DNA of 64,000 nucleotides from assembly GCF_963678635.1 (NCBI RefSeq), contig NC_087069.1, forward strand, positions 13,364,660 through 13,428,659, in the 5' to 3' direction. Positions 32,224-41,600 of the stretch are shown here, piece after piece (within the stretch, counting starts at the first letter, position 1; the number at the start of each line of letters is the position of its first letter). Source of the stretch: Symsagittifera roscoffensis (Eukaryota > Xenacoelomorpha > Acoela > Convolutidae). The position numbers were made by a program, and so were the translations under genes. Below the pieces are notes generated by a model that was not told where the DNA came from, did not search any database, and saw only the letters and a list, made by a program, of their open reading frames with translations.

Positions 32224-34583
32224 CTAAGCGCACAATCCGTCCGGTGGAACGAATGATTCCAGCGGGACCGATAAACGGCGCGAGTATGTGGAAATTTTAC
32301 TACTATTTTTAATAAGTTTGCCAGCGGTGAGTGTTTTTAACTCAACGGGGAAGGATTCCATCTGAGCAAGATGAATCAATTTGCTTTCTGCAATATCAAG
32401 TTCAGTGGGGTCGGTTATTCGTAAGTCCTTACCACGAAAATGCTTATGTGAAGGCAACATCCTCAAAATAAAAGCGACCACTCGTTTATATCTTGTAAAG
32501 GAACTGAACCTTTCCCAACTGAAACCGTGTTCGGGTTGTTTGATGGATGTGACATCGGTGACGAAGGAAGATGATGTCTCCAAGCAATTATCAACATCAC
32601 AAGAAGGACCCTTCAAACGAATTTTATTGATTACACGTTCGTCGGGCCAATCAGTAGTCCTGAGAATGCTCGGACCAATAACCCAGCTGCTATCCTTGAG
32701 GGATTCCAAAGAAATCCCCCGCGTACCGGTATCAGCTGGATTATCGCCGCTCAGAACATGGTGCCACTCATCAATAGTGGTCGATTCGAGGATTTCGCCG
32801 ATACGATTAGCGATGAATACAGGTAATTTTTAAGTGGAGTTTAGCCACTGCAAAACTGTTGTACTATCTGTCCACATGTAGACATGATTAATAGAGACGG
32901 TAAGGGTGGTCAGTATATCATCTTTTAGTCGTGTGGCGAGCAGAGCAGCTTGAAGCTCTAGCTTCGGTATAGATAGCGCTTTCATGGGCGCAATACGAGC
33001 TTTACCAAAGATGAAGGATATTTGAGTTTTGTGCGAGCTCGAGAGTCGCGCACGCAAAAAGACCAACCGCACAGAAAACGTCCTGTGAGCTATCACCGAA
33101 CATGTGGAGCTCAATTTGGTCAACAGGCTCTGTGAAGTAACAACGGGGAATAGTCAATTGCCCTAAGAGAGAGAGACTGGAGTGCCACTCGAGAAACTTA
33201 TCTCTTATGTCTTCTGCCAATTCGTCGTCCCAACTTTGACCACTGATTTTCCAAATATCTTTAAGTAAAAGACGGGCCCTAACTGTGTATGGAGCTACTA
33301 ACCCAACAGGGTCAAACACAGAAGAGACGAAACTCAAGAGGGTTCGTTGAGTTTTTGCTTTATCGAGAGGACGATCCACGCCTCTGCTAACAACCAATGT
33401 GTCTTTCACATCGTCCCACTTAAGACCTAAGACGTGTGATGATTGTTCGGCACCGTTACATATTTCCTTGATGGGTGAAGACGAAGTTTCGGATTCCTTG
33501 GGGTTCATTGCTGAAGTTATTTCATCAGCATTACTGACAAATTTAGTCAAATTAAATCCTCCCAATTTTAGTTAGGAAACCAAATAGCGACTAATTTTAA
33601 TTGCATGGGTAACGTTCTCGAATTAATCCAGGTAATCGTCCATGTAAATTTTTTCTTTTACGACTGAGGTGGCCTCAGGGTATAGGGACATATTATCAGT
33701 GGCTGTTTTTCGCAAGGCGAAATTGGCGCACGTAGGCGAATCCCGTGCGCCGAATATATGGCGAGTGTACCGATGAACTACCACATCGGAAGTGGTATCC
33801 TCCCGCCACAAAAACGGAGCGAAATTTGATCGCGGGCAAGGACTCCTACCTGGAGGAACATACCCTTTATATCCGCGGAGACGGCGTACTTGTGTTGACG
33901 GAATCGCAAAAGTACAAAAATTAAATTTTGGAGTAGGTCCGGACCCACCAATAAGGACTTATTTAAGGATGTGCCGTGAAACTTAGAAGCCCCATTAAGG
34001 ACTCGGCGCATCTTACCCGGCCTATTCGGATTTACGACGGGATGGTGCGGAAGATACCACTCGCGATCGGAACGCTTACGTGGATCATGCGGTTCGACGG
34101 TAACGACATAGCCTTTGCTAATGTCCTCTCTAATTGTTTCTGCGTAACTTTCGCACAGCTCAGGGTCTTCACTTAACCTTCTCTCCAATGTTTTAAATTG
34201 GACGAGTGACGAGTAATAGTTGTTTGGTAGACTGACACATTACTATCAATCCAAAGCATAGGCACAATGTATCTTTCACCATTGTGAACGGTTTCAGAAT
34301 TTAGGATGGATAAAGCATGTTTATCCGCGGCGGAACGGCCATCGACTTGTTTGAAAGCACCATACAATTCCAACTCGTACCAGGATATTATCTGGTCGGT
34401 CAGAGAAGAATCTTCAACAACACACTTGAAACACGAAGAAGTTGAATTAACGGACGGCGGCAAGGGACCACTTATGACCCAAGCTATCGGAACACGGTGA
34501 GTTTTTATCATCTCCCAAGATGAACTCAATGGGTCTAATGGCGTGATAGTAGTCTTGTCCGATAATAACTTCAACGTCCTCAT
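32224..34583 (-). pseudogene. pol: BEL/Pao reverse transcriptase, Peptidase_A17/Pao region and RNase H
   Basis: Minus-strand frames in order: a pol N-terminal part (34583-34173), RT fingers and palm (34188-33778: HHPVVNPNRPGKMRRVLN, NLIFVLLRFRQHKYAVSADI), and the palm end with IYMDDYLD (33811-33623; YMDD at 33635-33646). Then come the Pao region (33565-33002: LGLKWDDVKDTL, FDPVGLVAPYTVRARLL), RNase H (HMFGDSSQ, LSIPKLELQAALLATRL, MWTDSTTVLQWL) and a connection (32709-32224) leading to integrase. At least five frame breaks occur. Family assignment is firm. Confidence 0.93.
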
Positions 34584-36789
34584 AAGTGTATTGAGTGGGC
34601 TTAATAGGTGCTAACTGTGGATATTTATTCTGCAAATCAGCAGTTTTGATTAATTCGGAACCAATCCGAATATTGTCTTTAACATATGCACAGAGAGAAA
34701 ATACGAAATCACTATTATTGTGCTCGGAGGAAACTGTAAACTTGACCCTCTGAGTCTCAACAACGGTGGTTGAATTGAAACCACTAATTGACAAGTTAAC
34801 GGGCTCCCCTACTAAGCCGAGACGGTTTACGAGTGACGAAGACACCCAGGAGTGAGGCGATGCACTTTTACAAAGAACCAACGTCAGGAGACTGGTTACA
34901 TCCGAGGATACACCAAGTGTTGCAATTGGCAACAACCCTTTAGAAGATTCAATGTCATGTACATCACTAACAGCGGCATGGGTGGAAGTGTTTGTATTCT
35001 CCTTGGATTTGTTTGTTCCAGCCTTATTCGAGACATTTGAATTTTCCTTCCGAGGAAATCTTCTTTCGGCTCCATGGAGCAAGACATTATGTGTGCTATC
35101 ACACTCTGGCCTCGGGCACTTTTTCGCTCTAGAACATTGCCGGAAACTATGATTGCCATTGAGGCAAGCGAAGCAAAGTTTCTGTTCAGCTACGAATTTT
35201 GCTCGCTGAGTAGCATTCTTTTCCTTAAAAACAGCAAAAACAGCAAAATTTTCCTTAAAAACAGCAAATGCATGACTACCCTTACACAAAACGCACGGCG
35301 GAAACTTAGAATTATCCTGAGCCTTACTAGTTACCTGGCTATTGGCTGCAAAAACTTTGGTTGTTTTTAGTTTAACTGGTTCCTCTTTTTTTGCCTTAGA
35401 GTTGAGTAAACGTAATCTTTCATGCCCCTCGGCCTTTTCTTTCAACCAGTTGTTAAAGTTTAAGAGTGTTGGTCGCTGCCAATTATGTCTAACAGTATGC
35501 ATTGACCAAGCCTCCTTGAGGTTAGGCGGAAGTTTACTAACAGCTTGGTTTAACAGGTTAACACTCTTTAGATCATCGTTGAAAGACAATGATTTGAAAA
35601 CTGCTACGAGGCCAGATATGGCAGAGGAGAAACTAATGACATTTTCCGAATTGTGCATCTTAAGTGGAGGAAAAGTATTCAGCTTATCAAGATGCGCACC
35701 AACAATGGCATGTGGTTGCCCAAACTTCCAAGTACTTAACGCCACTATAACTAAACTCCGAAATTGCGGTTTTGCTTTGCCTGTGACGAGCGTTTTTAAG
35801 TGTGTCAGTTTCGTATCATCGGTGAGAACAGCGGAATCAACGGTGGCCTTAAACTGACCAAACCATTCGTGCCAGTTTAGCGGGTTGCCGTCAAACTGGG
35901 CTAGCTTCCATTCAGGAAGATGATTTTTCCGAATATGCATCAAAAATTCCGCCAATTCACGAGCGGAGAGAGGTCGATCCGATGAACAACCTTGGTTCGG
36001 ATAAGCGAAAGACGGTGCGTAGTCTTCGTTGACTGGCTGATAACCAGTATTAGTATGATTGACAAAATGCGGAACATGTTGTGAATGAACTGGGCGAGTA
36101 TTAAAATACACAGTCCCACCACTAGTATACGGAGCGGCGGTGTTACACGATGGGACAACAGTTGTCACATTAGAAAAAATGGTTCCAGCATTACAACACT
36201 GAGCAGGCGTGACGATTGGAGTTGTAGCTGCCAATCGCCATAAGTTTGCATCACTTGTGTAGTAATCGTTGATATTAGGTGACACAGTATGCGGATCAAA
36301 GGAAAGATTATGTTGCGTCTGGACTGACGCTGCATGGCAATTAGTTGCCGAAAAGAAAACCGGCGTTGGGTTTACTCCAGAAGATGAGAAGCCAACACCA
36401 GCAAATGCAGGTGACAAAGAAACAAAACCAGAACCGGGTTGTGCCGGTAACATTGGGATAGGTAATGATTCCGGTTGCGTGATGGCAAAACTACCATTGG
36501 TTATGTTTGAACTCATGGCCTGTAAAGGAACAGCAGACGGTGGTGGTAACACGTGTGCACTAGAAGGCATATTGTTAACTGGGAATGGAACTGAAGCTTG
36601 CAATGGCAAAAAGCTTGCACTGCCAAATTGAGGCATAGCCCGGTGACCATAACTATGGATTCCAGGGTCACTCAATGCTGTGTGCTCATGGTTATGACTA
36701 TTACTGATGTGAATTGCATGAGCGAGAATGGCGGAAGTAGGTGGAAGTGGGTACAGGAGTGAAGGCCTGCAAACCTGGCGCACTAGCAA
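34447..36789 (-). pseudogene. gag: BEL/Pao gag C-terminal half and protease (DUF1759, CCHC, DUF1758)
   Basis: A 780-codon open frame. A Pro/Ser/Thr-rich N-terminal part is followed by the DUF1759 gag domain (LPEWKLAQFDGNPLNWHEWF, FRSLVIVAL), a damaged first zinc motif (CVLCKGSHAF), an intact CCHC knuckle (CFACLNGNHSFRQC) and CPRPEC. The DUF1758 retropepsin region has LVLCKSASPHSWVSSSL, where the catalytic Asp expected before Ser-Ala is Lys. A short tandem duplication of AVFKE interrupts the first zinc motif. The first codon is not ATG and the N-terminus joins the upstream gag frame by a shift near 36745. The frame is long, but the protease should be inactive. Confidence 0.9.
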
Positions 36790-37676
36790 CGTCGGGAGGT
36801 GCTTGTGAACTAACAGAGTCTACCCAATCATTAGTTCGATCGGTTGCTACTTTTGAAATAGGTTGACCTACTCCCGTCGAGTTACTTTCCGCTACCTTCT
36901 CGCTAACCTCAGATGAACTGTCCTCAAGTTCAATTGCTTTCAGTTCCATTTCAATTAGTTGCTTTTTATGACTTTCAGCCAATTGCTTTAGTTCCAGCTG
37001 ACTTTGTTTGAACTTAAGACGGTTCTCTTGCTCTTTAATTCTTAAAGACACTTGATACTGCCTTTCCAGCTCCTCATGGCGTCGTTTTACTAAAGCTAAT
37101 TCATGCCGTTTCTCACTTGATGACATAGTGCGAAAATTCGACGTATGACGAGTGGAAGCAGATTTATCAGACTTATATGAGTCAAGCTTTCTACTATCCT
37201 TAGACTTATTAGAGACCTTAGACCTGTTTTCAGATACTCGTGCTTCTGAATATCTTGTTTTGTGCGAGCGTGAGGATGTCTCAGACCTAGTTTGTTGTGA
37301 AGATCCCTTGCTCCCTGTAATGCCGGCTGCTGGAAATGACGAAGGTTCAAGGCTCATCTTTTAACTCTGAGCTTCATGCATTACTTTGTCGTTCATTTCG
37401 GTTACTTTCTTAAGCCAAAGGTCTTGCTGAGCAATAATTTTTCAGGGTTTTCCGTTTTTCCCGCTAACCTAATTAATTGCTCATTGACTTCGACAGCTTT
37501 TTCCAACGCAATTTTACATTTGTAAACAGCATTATCAATTTTTGTGGGGTACGGTTATTATTCTCAATGAACTCAAGTAATAATGAGTGACCTTTAAGCA
37601 GCTCATTTTCTAGATTTAGACGGGTTTCGAATAACCTGCGTATTTTACTTTGGAATTTTTCGTCCATGTTTTTCAC
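36701..37676 (-). pseudogene. gag: BEL/Pao gag N-terminal part, coiled-coil rich
   Basis: A short frame (37473-37676) with MDEKFQSKIRRLFETRLNLE is followed by ATG 37357, a Ser-rich segment, and a strong heptad-like coiled coil (RHEELERQYQVSLRIKEQEN and KQSQLELKQLAESHKKQL). BEL/Pao Gag proteins commonly begin with such a coiled coil, which aids assembly. A frameshift near 36745 separates it from the rest of gag. Confidence 0.75.
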
Positions 37677-37760
37677 AAATTGACAATATTTTACGGATGC
37701 TCACTTATAGAAAACAATCAATAAAATGAGATACTGTTTTGGTACGTAATTAAATTTGCA

Positions 37761-38498
37761 TTAATAAATCAACATTAGCTTACAAGACGGGGGAACTTGA
37801 CGTCTCAAAGCTTCTGCCTGAAGCCTATTTTTTATAGCTTTCCGAGTTTTGAGGGGTAAGCGGTTCCGCTTCTTACGTGTCTTAAGGATGTTAAGATTAG
37901 CGCTATAACGCCTTAGAAGGAGGAGAGTCTTTAACTCAAGGGAAGGAGGCTGGTGAAGCTCTTTGTACTTCTCAATTAGTACCTGGTCCTTAGCCTTACG
38001 CTTAGAGATAAAGTCTTTAACGACGTTCAGAACGAGAATATCTGTCAAACCTAAACCTTCCTCTATATCCTCGGTTCCGTTCCGTCTACAGTATACGATC
38101 GCACAAATGTTGGTCCTATACCTTAATAATAAATTGACAAGTTGCTCACTACTCAGTTTGCGGTTATTGCTGCTGCGGTGCCTACTTATCGAGTTATTAA
38201 TGGCGTCGTGCCAAATTACAAGGTCGTTACGGTGCGACAAATAGTGATGAAGGTAGTATTGTTTTGTTTTCTGAGAGTCCCTAGCGTTTAAGTTCAAACT
38301 TAAACCTGGCTTCGTAAAGCAAGTATCTTTGACGCGCTTCTGGGACGGAGCGGGAAGTTTTCGGAGCGCGTGATCCAAGGAACTAGCTGCTAGAATGAAT
38401 ACCATATACTTAAGGGACCTATGCGACGGCTTTGTTACGCTTAAGTACCAATGGGGTTGGAAAATTAAGTAGGTCGGTTGATCTCCAACAACACACAC
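37761..38498 (-). CDS. Unidentified ORF of about 245 codons in the BEL leader
   Basis: An uninterrupted minus-strand frame lies between the BEL 5' LTR and gag, in the sense of the element. The first codon of the frame is GTG; the likely AUG is about 31 codons in (MVFILAASSLDHALRKL). Translation has normal globular composition, with TCFTKPGLSLNLNARDSQKT, YYLHHYLSHRNDLVIWHDAI, NNSISRHRSSN, CAIVYCRRNGTEDI and a very basic C-terminus (KTRKKRNRLPLKTRKAIKNR). It is the only long ORF of this BEL copy without frame damage, apart from the gag-protease frame. I do not recognise it. The VIWHDAINNS segment loosely recalls an SGNH-hydrolase block, a weak guess. It may be a captured gene or a BEL accessory gene. 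Confidence 0.6.
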   Translation of the reverse strand: MCVVGDQPTYLIFQPHWYLSVTKPSHRSLKYMVFILAASSLDHALRKLPAPSQKRVKDTCFTKPGLSLNLNARDSQKTKQYYLHHYLSHRNDLVIWHDAINNSISRHRSSNNRKLSSEQLVNLLLRYRTNICAIVYCRRNGTEDIEEGLGLTDILVLNVVKDFISKRKAKDQVLIEKYKELHQPPSLELKTLLLLRRYSANLNILKTRKKRNRLPLKTRKAIKNRLQAEALRRQVPPSCKLMLIY

Positions 38499-38770
38499 GG
38501 AGTAAACCTGAGGATGAAAGAATTCAACTTAACTCACTTTATATCACCGTACCTGACCACTTAAAAATACTGTCACGCACCGAAGTCAATAATCGGACGT
38601 GCTGAAACGGCTTTGTTTTACTCGAAGCGAACTGGCTTTCAGTTTCACCAATGGTGGGTGGGGGATCAGGCAAATTGGTTAAGTTCCAACAACACACGCG
38701 GAAGAAACCTGAGGATGAAAAAACGCAATTTAATTTGCCTGATATTTCGCTACCAGACCAGTTAAGATGA
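38470..38770 (-). repeat. Diverged direct repeat in the BEL leader, about 200 bp apart
   Basis: CCAACAACACAC, AAACCTGAGGATGAAA and a following CTGACCA/CAGACCA stretch occur near 38487 and again near 38688. They span the start of the leader ORF. A shorter repeat of TGTCTATGTNCCGA and GTCCAAAAATT/TATCCAAAAATT follows at 38930-39075. Confidence 0.7.
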
Positions 38771-39687
38771 GGTTGGTGTCATCTCACAGCACAGTTTCGC
38801 GGAATTCTGGAGACGTTTTGAGGATTTTTTGTCAAGTTTTTTAAATTTTTTCACAAAATTTTTCAGAAACTTTTGGTCAGCTGGTTCGAGTCACAAACCA
38901 ATCCAAAAAACTAGTCCAGTACCTCTTGTCTATGTTCCGATTTCACTGATTAATATTCCGTTCACAAATATCCAAAAATTTTTGGTATCGAGAAAGAATG
39001 TCAAGTCAGTTTGTCTATGTACCGACTGTAAGATATTTCATTTCAACGGAACTGTCCAAAAATTGTGGGTATTGAGAAAAATTACCTGGGGCTAGCTTGC
39101 GGAAAAACTTTGAACATATATGACATCGTATAAAAATTATAGCACAATATGAGAGTTTTAAACTAGTCGAGTCTTACAGTTTTACTTGGAGATTGGGCGG
39201 TCACCGGTTTCGGGTTGTCAAACCTTCGGTCAGTCGCAGAGAAATTGTGCAGCGATCCCTTCTCTAAACTCCACAAAACGTCTGCAGATGACGTAACAAT
39301 CGACAGTCTGGAGACCGGCCTCACCGATCCCCGCGCAGCAGAAACTTTGTTGTTGAGCACAGTTCTGTCTTTGTGGAGAGAGGTAACTTGGGTTCAAATG
39401 GTCGACTTTAAATTGGGACGAATAAGACAGATGTGAGAATTTTTTACTTTCGGCAGGGTCGCTTAAGTCGTTTTCGCCGACTGTAATATCACCATTGAGA
39501 AGCTGGTGGTGATGTTGTAGTTTGCCGCCGGTTTCTGTTTGAAAAGGAAATTGGGACAAGCTCCGACACTAATTTGATGCGTTGAAGTCCCTAGGTGGAA
39601 ATAGGGTTCGTGGGGAACTGGTTGACGATTGGGTAAAATCACCCTGATTGTCACGTGATCCAAATATCCCGCTGCCGTTATGCGCTC
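38771..39687 (-). other. BEL leader between primer site and leader ORF
   Basis: Apart from the short repeats, no feature is seen. Short frames on both strands (39163-39738) have translations without similarity or plausible composition. Confidence 0.5.
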
Positions 39688-39705
39688 GTCCTTTGTGGGG
39701 CGCCA
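39688..39705 (-). promoter_or_regulatory. Primer-binding site of the BEL element
   Basis: Five bases after the 5' LTR the minus strand reads TGGCGCCCCACAAAGG. The TGG start complements a tRNA CCA end and TGGCGCC is common in primer sites. The tRNA is not assigned. Confidence 0.7.
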
Positions 39706-39710
39706 AAATA

Positions 39711-40148
39711 TGCTCGCTAATCTCCAAAACTGATCCAAATTCGTTCAATTAATAAGAGATATTTTTCGGTGAATAACTCATAGTAAATAACTCATAGATA
39801 CGCAAATAGATAAATTTCGGCATTCTCTATCAATCAAAAACATCATATAACTTTTTATCATCTCTCTGTTTTTGGTACAAATCGGCGCAAGCTAGCCGCA
39901 AGAACCGGTCGGTAATGTCCTTGAGACAAATTGCTCTTTTTGGCGGTCAGTCTTAATCAAGGCTGAACCGAATTAGAACCAAAAAACAGTTAAAATAGGA
40001 TGTAACCCCCGTTTTTAGTATAATAATACATGGGCAGGTGGGGGACTCGAAACTACGTCGACTGTGATGTGGCGTTACTTTGTCTTAGTCCGCTTGGCCA
40101 ACTGTGCTTATTTTATATGCATCTATACTCTACATTTGCATTGCAACA
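39711..40148 (-). repeat. 5' LTR of the BEL/Pao element
   Basis: 438 bp, TGTTGCAATG to TTAGCGAGCA on the minus strand. It differs from the 3' LTR by two small duplications and scattered substitutions, so the insertion is not very recent. It carries a tRNA-like stretch at 40033-40107. Confidence 0.92.
40033..40107 (-). promoter_or_regulatory. tRNA-like sequence inside the BEL 5' LTR
   Basis: Same A box (TTGGCCAAGCGG) and a B box AGTTTCGAGTCCC on the sense strand. Its presence in both LTRs shows it is part of the LTR and not a separate insertion. Confidence 0.55.
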
Positions 40149-40505
40149 CTTTCTATGTTACTCTGATAGGAAGATTAGTCGTCTAATCGGTTTTTATTTC
40201 CGTTTGAGACTTGCGAGCAATGTACTTTCTTTTCGGAAAATGTTGCTGTAAAGTTGTATCCTGTTAATGTTGTTGATCGGGCTTTTGAGTATAGTGTTGC
40301 TATTACTTCTGTGCTTTCTATAGCTTGTGCTTCTGATTCGCATTGTGTTACTTAGTTTATAGCGTATTTTTGTAGTGTTTTTTGTTCGTTTTCTTCACAA
40401 TCATAGTGTGTTACTATAAATCCTGAGGTCCTGTACGAGTGGATGGATTTGTATATTGTTCGGAAAAAGAATGTGTTGAAACGTAAATATCTTGAAAATA
40501 TACAT
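40149..40505 (-). pseudogene. env: env N-terminal part of copy 2, upstream of the BEL insertion
   Basis: On the minus strand an ATG at 40505 opens the same hydrophobic signal-like start as copy 1 (MYI-K-TFQHI). The first ectodomain segment (THYDCEENEQKT) follows in a shifted frame. The sequence reaches the env position homologous to about 9400 of copy 1, where the BEL element interrupts it. Confidence 0.7.
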
Positions 40506-40676
40506 GTGTATGATAGTCCGGAGTATGGGTTTTAAAATGTGATATATCCAATTGTGTTTTTAGTGTATCTATTGTATTTATATATTACTTCAGTTGTTAA
40601 AAATGGAGGAGGTAGTGATTGAGCTGTTTTGTTTGGTGGACTCGGGAAAAAGGGTGTTGAACAATATTATTAAGTT
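40506..40676 (-). pseudogene. Last part of the Pro-rich ORF of copy 2
   Basis: This single-copy stretch continues the Pro-rich ORF from the first tandem unit to the env start. It corresponds to about 8850-9040 of copy 1 (NIVQHP and a Tyr/His-rich end). Confidence 0.55.
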
Positions 40677-41600
40677 TGACTGTGATTTCAAACTTTAATT
40701 GGAGACTGTTTTGTTGAAGTGTTTGAATGTTATGTTCTCGGATATCTTCGTGGATATCTTGTCTATATTGTAATCCAATAAGCGCCCAACTATGGAATCG
40801 GTTACTTTCTTGATGTTGTCCAAATAGTGGGGAAGGTGCTACGAATGTATTCCAAGCTAATCGTAAAGGGATATTTGACGATGATTGTTCTCGGTATCTA
40901 GCGTCGAGGTTTTTTGGAAAATTTAAAGGGAAAAGTGTTGGTGAGACTTGACTTTTTGATAGTGTTGATGGAAGTGAGAGTGTTTCTGCTAATGATGATA
41001 GTGTTGTATCAGAAGAAATATCTATTGGTTCTTTTACTATATTCGGTTCACCATGAGTATATGAGTGTGTTTTCCAATATGGTGGTCGTTCTGTGGTGTC
41101 TGGGGGATTAAAAGGGTTTTCTCGGATTTGTTGTGATGTTGGCGTTGAACCTAGGTTTTCTGAGGGTATCTTTGAGGTGCTATGTTAAGAAAGAAGTGTG
41201 GGAGTTTCTGGTACTGTACATCTTGAAAAATTTAAGGTATTTGGTGTTGGTGATTGAGGTATATCAAAATGAACTCTGGAGGTTTGAAAATTTCTATTTC
41301 TTCGCGGATGTATAATTTGTCTATGTATCTCAGATGTATTTTGATTTTAGCTAATATGTCTGACTCGATTGAGGTCTTGTTGCAAGGTGGGATAGGTTAT
41401 ATGTTGGTTCACTTAAAGATGCTTGTCGATGAACTGGTTCTAGTGGTTCTGATAAGAGTGCGTGTCTTTCTTCAAAGGTGTATGGATTGTCTTGAAAAGA
41501 AATGCGTGTTGATGGTTAGGGATTGTTTGTATTTGTAGGTGTTATTGGATTTTCTTGGGATGTGGTTGGTGAGGGCTTGTTTGGTGGTAGTTGATTAGCA
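40677..41600 (-). pseudogene. Pro-rich ORF, unit 1 copy
   Basis: Frame-broken version of the Pro/Ser/Thr-rich ORF of copy 1. Recognisable blocks are TSFQDNPYTFE-like near 41480, LDARYREQSS near 40890 and PLFGQHQESNR near 40830. Stops and shifts in the middle part leave no long frame. Equivalent relics are at 44794-45717 and 48911-49834. Confidence 0.65.

Larger units (their letters stand above)
30729..40148 (-). mobile_element. BEL/Pao LTR retrotransposon nested in env of copy 2
   Basis: It has LTRs of 443 bp (30729-31171) and 438 bp (39711-40148), TG...CA ends, a primer site, a purine tract, a BEL-type gag-protease, RT-RNase H and an integrase with all three catalytic blocks. TTCTA occurs directly left (30724-30728) and, after two extra bases, right (40151-40155), suiting a 5-bp target duplication. 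Higher GC content than the host element marks it as foreign. Frameshifts throughout pol make it inactive. Confidence 0.94.

Noticed and set aside
32381-32833. 150-codon plus-strand ORF
   Set aside because: Shadow of the BEL pol connection region on the minus strand.
35342-35857. 171-codon plus-strand ORF
   Set aside because: Antisense of the BEL gag-protease frame, which has clear DUF1759, CCHC and DUF1758 motifs.
39163-39738. Short ORFs on both strands in the BEL leader
   Set aside because: They overlap each other and show no conserved blocks or coding composition; the region is the untranslated leader.
41254-41538. 94-codon plus-strand ORF repeated at 45371 and 49488
   Set aside because: Its repetition comes from the tandem units; it is antisense to the decayed Pro-rich ORF and has no independent support.
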